The notes under the pieces are model-generated. The model saw only the letters and a program-made list of their open reading frames with translations, ran no database searches and had not been told where the DNA came from. 14,111 nt of DNA from Toxoplasma gondii ME49 (Eukaryota > Apicomplexa > Conoidasida > Eucoccidiorida > Sarcocystidae). Positions 8,094 through 14,111 of this stretch are shown here, piece by piece (within the stretch, counting starts at the first letter, position 1; each line of letters starts with the position of its first letter). A program made the position numbers and the translations under genes. The stretch spans positions 1,699,541 through 1,713,651 of the forward strand of contig NC_031473.1 of NCBI RefSeq assembly GCF_000006565.2, written 5' to 3'.

Positions 8094-8989
8094 NNNNNNN
8101 NNNNNNNNNNNNNNNNNNNNNNNNNNNNNNNNNNNNNNNNNNNNNNNNNNNNNNNNNNNNNNNNNNNNNNNNNNNNNNNNNNNNNNNNNNNNNNNNNNNN
8201 NNNNNNNNNNNNNNNNNNNNNNNNNNNNNNNNNNNNNNNNNNNNNNNNNNNNNNNNNNNNNNNNNNNNNNNNNNNNNNNNNNNNNNNNNNNNNNNNNNNN
8301 NNNNNNNNNNNNNNNNNNNNNNNNNNNNNNNNNNNNNNNNNNNNNNNNNNNNNNNNNNNNNNNNNNNNNNNNNNNNNNNNNNNNNNNNNNNNNNNNNNNN
8401 NNNNNNNNNNNNNNNNNNNNNNNNNNNNNNNNNNNNNNNNNNNNNNNNNNNNNNNNNNNNNNNNNNNNNNNNNNNNNNNNNNNNNNNNNNNNNNNNNNNN
8501 NNNNNNNNNNNNNNNNNNNNNNNNNNNNNNNNNNNNNNNNNNNNNNNNNNNNNNNNNNNNNNNNNNNNNNNNNNNNNNNNNNNNNNNNNNNNNNNNNNNN
8601 NNNNNNNNNNNNNNNNNNNNNNNNNNNNNNNNNNNNNNNNNNNNNNNNNNNNNNNNNNNNNNNNNNNNNNNNNNNNNNNNNNNNNNNNNNNNNNNNNNNN
8701 NNNNNNNNNNNNNNNNNNNNNNNNNNNNNNNNNNNNNNNNNNNNNNNNNNNNNNNNNNNNNNNNNNNNNNNNNNNNNNNNNNNNNNNNNNNNNNNNNNNN
8801 NNNNNNNNNNNNNNNNNNNNNNNNNNNNNNNNNNNNNNNNNNNNNNNNNNNNNNNNNNNNNNNNNNNNNNNNNNNNNNNNNNNNNNNNNNNNNNNNNNNN
8901 NNNNNNNNNNNNNNNNNNNNNNNNNNNNNNNNNNNNNNNNNNNNNNNNNNNNNNNNNNNNNNNNNNNNNNNNNNNNNNNNNNNNNNNNN
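8094..8989. other. Assembly gap (896 N)
   Basis: The interval is entirely N. It falls inside unit R, where three near-identical copies would confuse assembly. The length may be an estimate. Any reading frame called across it is meaningless. Confidence 0.99.
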
Positions 8990-8991
8990 CA

Positions 8992-9180
8992 GTCGAGTGG
9001 ACGGAGCTGCAGACACGGAGGTTTTCTTCCCGTCAAGTGACTGCTTCGGCACATGAGAGGGAGGTTCAAAAGTCAAGGGAGAGTACATCCCGTTTTCAAG
9101 CGGTATATGGCAGTCGACTCGGATTGACGACGGTAGGCCGACTGCTCATGGGAGCTGCAGAAGTCGACGGACTTGCATGA
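8992..9180 (+). CDS. Partial reading frame emerging from the gap
   Basis: From the first complete codon after the gap a frame is open for 62 codons to TGA at 9178-9180. It is rich in Arg, Ser and Glu at first (VEWTELQTRRFSSRQVT), then reads AVYGSRLGLTTVGRLLMGAA. Its beginning lies in the gap and no second copy is present in the window, so it cannot be tested by comparison. The other two frames hit stops within about 65 bases. Not recognised; it may be the end of a small gene or a terminal exon. Confidence 0.3.
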   Translation, partial: VEWTELQTRRFSSRQVTASAHEREVQKSRESTSRFQAVYGSRLGLTTVGRLLMGAAEVDGLA

Positions 9181-9208
9181 ATCTAGTTTTTGTCGATGTT
9201 GTTGCTGT

Positions 9209-9481
9209 TCATCCCTCATCCTTGTGTGCGGAACTGGAGAGACGAGCATACAATGTGCCTAGGATTCTGTGTTGTTGTTGTCGTGCACGATGCTGACGGG
9301 GTCTTTGTTGGGTGATGGCCAGAGGTTGCGATGTGACAAACCGCTGTTTGAGGTGGTCCTGGATGCGTCGGAGTGAGCGCAGTAGGCGCCCCAGTTCAGC
9401 AACATGTCGTGCTGTGGGAGACCGATGAGAGAATTCACGGAGCCTACGCTTGTGCCGCAGGTGAAGATAGCTCCTCAACAT
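9209..9481 (-). CDS. Arg-rich minus-strand frame, unit R copy 2
   Basis: An ATG at 9481 on the minus strand opens 90 codons with a basic helical-looking core, HVAELGRLLRSLRRIQDHLK. The copy at 291-22 keeps the frame through that core, but a 4-bp difference near 95-105 shifts the last third. The style resembles the neighbouring Lys/Arg-rich family, but the plus strand is also fairly open here. Unrecognised; weak candidate. Confidence 0.2.
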   Translation of the reverse strand: MLRSYLHLRHKRRLREFSHRSPTARHVAELGRLLRSLRRIQDHLKQRFVTSQPLAITQQRPRQHRARQQQHRILGTLYARLSSSAHKDEG

Positions 9482-10020
9482 CGGCCCTTACCGCTGTTCG
9501 TCTTGCTCTGCTGAGGGGACTGCAGCCAACCATACCAGCAGGACCACAGATCGGAATTAGCACACCTCCTGGCGGCAGATCACTCGGCAGCCCGCATAGC
9601 TCCCCCAGCCCTCATAGCTCCCGCAGTTCTGAGAGCTCAAGCAGGTCTGAGAGCTCCACGACCGCCACTTCGTCAGACGATCAGGGTTCGGGAGGGCGCG
9701 AGGAGAGGACGCTAGCGGGCGCGACGGCTGTCCCTGCATCTGCTAGTCCCCCGGGTGCGCGGCCGCAAACACCCCAACCAATGACGGAAACGCTTTTGGG
9801 TGCCGCTTCGCCGGCGATAGAGCTCCCGCTTGGCGGCGCAACACCGTTAGGCCTTTCTGGTGGCTCGTCACTGGGAACGCCGTCGCTAGGACATCCTTCA
9901 AGAGGTGCTTCGTTTCCTTCTAGCCTGTCGCTATTTTTGCGCGGAAGGCGAATTCCCTTCAGATGCCCACGGCCTGAGGCGTCGGAACAACCCGAGTTCC
10001 CGGGAGATTGTAATGACTGA
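9352..10020 (+). CDS. Hypothetical Ser/Pro/Gly-rich reading frame in unit R, copy 2
   Basis: This is the second copy of the frame at 162-986. It has the same Ser-rich repeat (HSSPSPHSSRSSESS) and the same downstream ELPLGGATPLGLSGGSSLGT segment, but stops at 10018-10020 instead of continuing. The C-terminal region after SEQPEF is not shared with the first copy. A GTAAT or GTAAG donor-like site sits at the point of divergence in each copy (10011 and 820), so an exon end there is possible. As in the first copy, no ATG starts it. Confidence 0.25.
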   Translation, partial: GGPGCVGVSAVGAPVQQHVVLWETDERIHGAYACAAGEDSSSTSALTAVRLALLRGLQPTIPAGPQIGISTPPGGRSLGSPHSSPSPHSSRSSESSSRSESSTTATSSDDQGSGGREERTLAGATAVPASASPPGARPQTPQPMTETLLGAASPAIELPLGGATPLGLSGGSSLGTPSLGHPSRGASFPSSLSLFLRGRRIPFRCPRPEASEQPEFPGDCND

Positions 10021-10446
10021 CTGGCCAATAAGACGGAGTACACGCATGCTACACAGAGCACTATATTACTCAACGCGGGGACACCTAGTGATACGAATCA
10101 AGGCGTCCCGCGGACACGGTCCCGACGCACTGCCTGTGGTTTTCGTCATTACTGGAAGATTTATTCGTAGTCCTTGTTAGTCGGTGACGCTTCTTGAACA
10201 CTGGTGGGCAGCTTGCTCGCTCGGTACAGTCGATGCGATGCTGATGGCGTTCCACACTATATTTATTTTGCCCTTTTCCCGCTGATGTTTCCCGGCAGAA
10301 CTGACGAGCGCGTCAGAGTAGGGGCATCCAAGGAAAGCCATACATGCGCATGGTTTGAAGGAAATTTTGAAGGTGGCGGTAGTTGAAGTGGAGGCGGCAA
10401 GTCGCTGACTACGAGGGGCGGGAGACACTGCACTTGGGGGGGACCT
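10021..10446. other. End of unit R, no supported gene
   Basis: This stretch is nearly identical to 837-1262. Short frames exist on both strands (for example a 60-codon plus frame at 10204-10386 and a minus frame at 10533-10177), but none has independent support. Identity with copy 1 ends after GGGGACCT. Confidence 0.5.
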
Positions 10447-10987
10447 CCAGGGTTGGGGGACGTGCCGAGCAAGGTAGATAGAAGGAGCATGACAAGCTTG
10501 GGATGTGTTCTCCATTGGGTCCCGACGAGCCAATCACGTCGCTCGTCTCATTTGGACAGACGTCAAAAATACCGACCCGTCTCACAAACGACTGGCTAGG
10601 TATTACCCAGAGGATACACCGTTCTGTGCATTTGTCGATGGATCAGCAGAAGCAAGCCGTGTCGTCTGCGCAAGCCGTGATTTTTATAGGGCGACACAGT
10701 CTCAGCAGTTTTGTTGCTCGGGGTCACTCCCCCGGTACACTGGCGTTTTCCTGCACAAACAACGCGCTGTTATCGCGGTAGGGAAACGCCTGGACATGGC
10801 CCCTTGCCGTCTGTAGTGTCTCGGCGCGAACCAGAGAAGTGAATTCCTCTCTGGAAGACAGAGTTCTTCTTATATCGCCCAGTGGTCACAGCAAAGCACA
10901 ATCGTTTTCGTGACTTTTCATATGGTCACCTGTTCTTGTGGCCGCTACACCCGTCAGACACTGGGAGTGACACTGTAGATCGCAACT
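10447..10987. other. Diverged upstream flank of gene 2
   Basis: This aligns at low identity with 4398-4986 of the first unit, after a short stretch (10447-10475) that corresponds to the place where the first unit carries its extra 3.1 kb. No frame is conserved between copies; I take it as intergenic. Confidence 0.6.
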
Positions 10988-11153
10988 GTGACGCATCAAC
11001 GCAGCGCCGCGGCTGACGCTCGCACCACCCGATTCCCGTCTCTGACCCCATTAGTCGGTGTGACGGTGATCCTCAATGGCCAGTCGCCACCAAAATCCTT
11101 CCTTTTCCAGGAGACGTAGAGGAGTTACAGATTCGTTCCTGTTGCAGTGAGGC
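10988..11153 (+). promoter_or_regulatory. Invariant promoter-like island of gene 2
   Basis: This is the counterpart of 4987-5152, with two mismatches in 166 bases. TGACGC is at 10989-10994 and 11014-11019, TGACGG at 11061-11066, and CGTCTCT (AGAGACG on the minus strand) at 11037-11043. Divergence resumes immediately on both sides. The conservation and the fixed distance to the upstream ORF suggest the transcription control region. Confidence 0.6.
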
Positions 11154-11183
11154 CGTATGTAGAGATGTCATTGTCGGGACATA

Positions 11184-11288
11184 ATGGACGAAGCAGACGT
11201 CCAGTCTTCCTGCGTCCTGGTTGACCGTTGTCGGTGTCTCGTGGGAGTTGCGTCACGGTATTTTTCCGTGGAAGCTGATGTTCGGTAG
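11184..11288 (+). CDS. Conserved 34-codon upstream ORF, gene 2
   Basis: This begins MDEADVQSSCVLVDRCRCLVG and ends at TAG 11286-11288, the same length as the first copy. The N-terminal 21 residues differ at one position only; changes cluster in the last third. It is followed by a leader of about 260 bases before the main start, in which the reading frames of the two genes are not preserved. Confidence 0.4.
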   Translation: MDEADVQSSCVLVDRCRCLVGVASRYFSVEADVR

Positions 11289-11552
11289 CCTGGGCCCGAG
11301 TCCACTTCTCCTCACTCAGTGGACGTCTCGTAGAAACACAAAGAAGAGCCAAGAAATACTAGTAAAGGGAACGGAAGAGTCATCGCGCAGAAAGTGGCCT
11401 GTTGATTGCCTCCTTGCTGAATTCTACCCTCTGTCACAGCAATCAGCTTTTATGTTACTCTTCCACCTCTCCTGCAACTCTGCAGCGTCATGGAACGCAT
11501 TGTTGTACTCGTGTCAGCGACATTTCTCTATGCCGTCGTGGGCAGGGCATCT

Positions 11553-13309
11553 ATGGCATCAGCAGAGATGGCGTCCAGAACAAAGCGACTATATATCCTC
11601 ATTTCCTTCCATTGTGTGCTTTCTGAGATTTTAAGCGGCCACGCCGCGGCGGAAGCCACGTCGAAGCCAGCGCGCCAGCCCGAAGGTGCGGGACGGTCTG
11701 CTTCCCCGTCACCTTCACTGTCACACGCTTCAGGTGTTGTTGTAGGGGCACGCCGGCGGAGGCTTGCCGAAGGCAGTCCCGGGGAGGAGCCTGATCCCGT
11801 CCGTGAATTGCTCGATCTTGAGGAGGAGCTCGAAAACCTTCATGCACTGCGGTTCAAAGAACGACTTGCGTTTAGGCAATGTGTGAGGCACTGGGGTACT
11901 TTCGACGCCTACTGTCGAGAACACTCGAGATGGAAAAGCAAGGTAAGGAGCAGCAGGAGCGACACGCTTCGCACGCAGGGTGCCAGCGCCGTTCACGGCG
12001 TGAAAGCTGTGGTTCAGTGAGACCAAATCGTCTGGGCCGCAAGCGAAGGCTGGATGGGTGGACGTGATCCTCCAGCAGCGAGACAGTGAACAATATAACT
12101 GCTCATGACACGTCCCAGTCTGGTACGACGTGGACGAACTGTTCAGTCGATCTTTCGAGGTGAGACTTAATGGATCACCTTACTTCCGATGTGAGAATGG
12201 AATTGTAGTAATTGATGCACTGCCGTGGCCGCGCGTTTGGCATCCTATACCCTCAGATGGCGGCGGATCCAGAGAGGATGAGAGATGCATTCGAAAGGAA
12301 ACAAGCAAGGAAGCAGACGGCTTGCAACGTTTGGGCGGCATTGCTAGATGCCGCCCGTGAGAAAATTGAGGCCATGGACAGGGAGAGGAAACAGATGCAA
12401 AGTCGACTCACCAAGGAACAAACCTCCCTGTATCTTGCCGCAAAAGCTGCCCGCGGTCGAGCTCAAATCGGGGGTGATAGTTCGCATACCGCTGTGGGTG
12501 AGGCAGCAGTTGGTGCGAGCACGAGACCGCCGGCTACTGGTGAAAGTCCTACGCCAGGTGACTCTGGTTCCCTGGACGCCTTGGATAACGAATTAGCGCG
12601 ACTAAGGCAGGTAATTTCACTGGCGTTAGGCAAATGGCATCGTTCGCGCCGGGCTCTGAAGGATCACTTAGAGCGCCGTGTACCGTCTACTCCGCCGGGT
12701 GTGCCTTCACCTGAACGAGACCGTGCCGGTGAAGCCCGAGCCGTATGGGAGGCGCAACACCTCCAACTCGAACAAGATGCTAAACAGGCACGCGAGGCCG
12801 TTGATAAATTTCGTGAGCGGTTGCGGGAACTTAACGCACAGAAAGCTGCACATGAGAAGGCGCACGGTGTCTCTCCGGGCAGGAGAGGCTGTGAAAATGC
12901 TCCTGTCCGCTTCTCCCGTCTTGGCATTACCGTTGACGCACGTGAGGCGGCTATACCGTGGTTTCAACGCCCTAATTTTTTGACCTTGAGCCACCGCTGG
13001 AGTGGCGCGCCTCCTGATCCAGCTGCACGACCGCCTCCTCGCTACAGATATACTGTGTTTACTGCTGAGGTACAACACGTATCACGTCCAACTCTGAAGC
13101 CACGCAGCAAGCATTCTCGCCTTCGTGTAGCTGATCCAACCCGCGAGACAGGTGCCGAAACGAAGGCAAGCACGAGTACGTCTGGACTTGCAGGACCATC
13201 AGAGTTCCAAAATGAACGAGTGCACTGCGCTCTATATGGGACTGACGAATCCGTCCTCGACAGTAGCGAGTCGTTGGCAAAACCGTGTTTTGTGAAATGG
13301 CACGGCTGA
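11553..13309 (+). CDS. Gene 2: secreted, helical Lys/Arg/Glu-rich family protein (KRUF-like)
   Basis: The model joins 11553-11942 and 12257-13309, about 480 residues. The ATG at 11553 aligns with gene 1's first ATG. An earlier in-frame ATG at 11490 would add 21 residues with a second hydrophobic stretch (IVVLVSATFLYAVVG). The signal peptide core is RLYILISFHCVLSEIL, with likely cleavage after GHAAA. Then follow a Ser/Ala linker, DPVRELLDLEEELENLHALR, and after the intron ACNVWAALLDAAREKIEAMD, a Gly/Thr/Pro linker, LDNELARLRQ, SPERDR ... LQLEQDAKQAREAVDKFRERL, ITVDAREAAIPWFQRPNFLT, a basic Pro-rich segment and a 45-residue tail ending FVKWHG. Function unknown; probably a secreted charged coiled-coil protein. 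The helical blocks look like two degenerate copies of one module. The frame is intact, unlike gene 1. Confidence 0.7.
11943..12256 (+). other. Intron 1 of gene 2
   Basis: The donor is AAG|GTAAGG at 11943 and the acceptor is CTATACCCTCAG ending at 12256. The 314-bp intron is phase 0 on both sides, matching gene 1. Splicing joins ...SRWKSK to MAADPER..., aligned with gene 1's ...RQRST to AATDPET.... Confidence 0.75.
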
Positions 13310-14111
13310 TTTCGTTTCCGCCTGGCAGCTGGTTCAGCAGCAGGGGATGCGAGTCTGTAGACAAAGCTGCCACAGTTGCCGGAGTCATGACGATGTGGAT
13401 GTCGTCTCCTTCTTCCGTGTTTAGAGCCAATGCCAGAGGGTCACGTGGAATCTTCCAACGCCACCGCTTTCCGCGTTACAGCGTCGGAGTGACCCCGCTG
13501 GGTGCTTTAGACCTCTCGTTTTGTCGCTGGAACAGGAGTCAGTCACGTTCGTAGTGCCGCGGCGAATGTATGAACTGCGAGGCTAGTTTCTCTTGGAGGT
13601 TGTTGGAATAGCTCTCTGGAACAGGCACTGTTAGAGAACCGAGCCCATCAGTAATGTTCCCCGTGTAATCTGAGATCTCCAGTGATGTGTAGGTGACTGA
13701 CATTGCGGTTAGCGTACGGAAGACATCAGGATGCCTTTCATCTCTTCGAATCGATTCAACAGGTGCTTCAGAGAGGCGATGTGTTTTCTTCGTTCAACCC
13801 ACGGACGCTTTGAGATGCGCCTGAACTCTCCACGGCTCCTCAACGTGCACAACATGCAAGGCACTGGCTGAGTGTCGCTGCTTCTTCTGCTTCAGGCACT
13901 GCGACAAGCGAACCAGATTCACCGGGCGAGGGAACATCCGGGATTGTCGCGAAGACGCCAAGAGCCAGAGCTGCCAAGAGACAGCGTCGTTCAAGTCCCC
14001 CCCGGCCACGTGAGCATTTGTAGTGCAGGCATGGAAGAGCTCACACCAGAAACCCCAGGATACATGGTGGAGTCTGAAGCTAGAAGGAATCATTCCGTCC
14101 ATACAGTTACA
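13166..14111. repeat. Unit R, copy 3 (5' part, cut by window edge)
   Basis: This matches 7165-8093 at about 98-99% apart from one dense cluster of mismatches (13960-13969 against 7959-7968) and a 1-bp indel near the gap edge. The last 16 bases extend past the point where copy 2 enters the gap. It includes the C-terminal tail codons and stop of gene 2. Confidence 0.9.
13896..14023 (+). CDS. Candidate terminal exon in unit R, copy 3
   Basis: The same acceptor (ending 13895) and the same frame occur here as at 7895-8022, ending KRQRRSSPPRPREHL and TAG at 14021-14023. The residues after VAKTP are RAR instead of TDD. Gene 2 exon 2 has phase-1 donors at 13176 (CGA|GTACGT) and 13152 (CAG|GTGCCG) that would join in frame, replacing the FVKWHG tail. 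Gene 2 already has an intact end without this, so use of the exon is speculative. Confidence 0.3.

Larger units (their letters stand above)
7165..10446. repeat. Unit R, complete copy 2 (contains assembly gap)
   Basis: The left part (7165-8093) matches 13166-14095 with about nine scattered mismatches in the first 660 bases. The right part (9195-10446) matches 1-1262. Together they show one spacer of about 3.3 kb, running from the 3' end of one gene to the upstream region of the next, present in three copies in the window. The unit boundary on the left falls inside the coding end of gene 1. Homogenisation by gene conversion or unequal crossing over is inferred. Confidence 0.85.

Noticed and set aside
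7793..9088. Very long open frames on both strands across 8094-8989
   Set aside because: They exist only because the run of N contains no stop codons.
1..14111. Bacterial-type features (operons, CRISPR arrays, tRNA or rRNA genes)
   Set aside because: No spaced short direct repeats, no tRNA-like cloverleaf and no rRNA landmarks were seen. The gene structure is eukaryotic.

Overview
The window looks like a nuclear segment from a tissue-cyst-forming coccidian apicomplexan (Toxoplasma, Hammondia or Neospora type). The evidence is spliced genes with GTAAG donors and pyrimidine-tract acceptors, long untranslated leaders, balanced base composition, a copy of the (A/T)GAGACG heptamer known from Toxoplasma promoters, and a tandem family of Lys/Arg/Glu-rich secreted proteins. 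The proteins resemble what ToxoDB calls the KRUF (lysine-arginine-rich, unidentified function) family. That family name comes from memory of its general character and was not searched. There is one assembly gap (8094-8989).

Layout. Two tandem copies of one gene lie on the + strand, each preceded by its own promoter and separated by a near-identical spacer. Gene 1 is 5548-7214 (exons 5548-5934 and 6252-7214). Gene 2 is 11553-13309 (exons 11553-11942 and 12257-13309). Each encodes a signal peptide, a low-complexity linker and helical, charged segments, ending in a conserved PWFQRPNF region. The homogenised spacer, called unit R here, appears three times: its end at 1-1262, a full copy at 7165-10446 (with the gap inside) and its start at 13166-14111. 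R is about 97-99% identical between copies by eye, while the gene bodies between are only about 70-78% identical. Inside the diverged upstream region sits a 166-bp island (4987-5152 and 10988-11153) with two mismatches. It is followed by a conserved 34-codon upstream ORF.

The first unit also carries about 3.1 kb (roughly 1275-4397) absent from the second. It is purine-rich in part and contains no convincing intact gene.

How it may work. The promoter islands and spacers are held identical, while the coding exons change faster than the intron and mostly at replacement positions. This is what one would expect from a secreted multigene family kept under common control but diversified in sequence. 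Gene 1 has a 4-bp tandem duplication exactly at the junction with unit R, which breaks its 3' frame. Either gene 1 has an altered C-terminus, or splicing to a downstream exon inside R bypasses the break.
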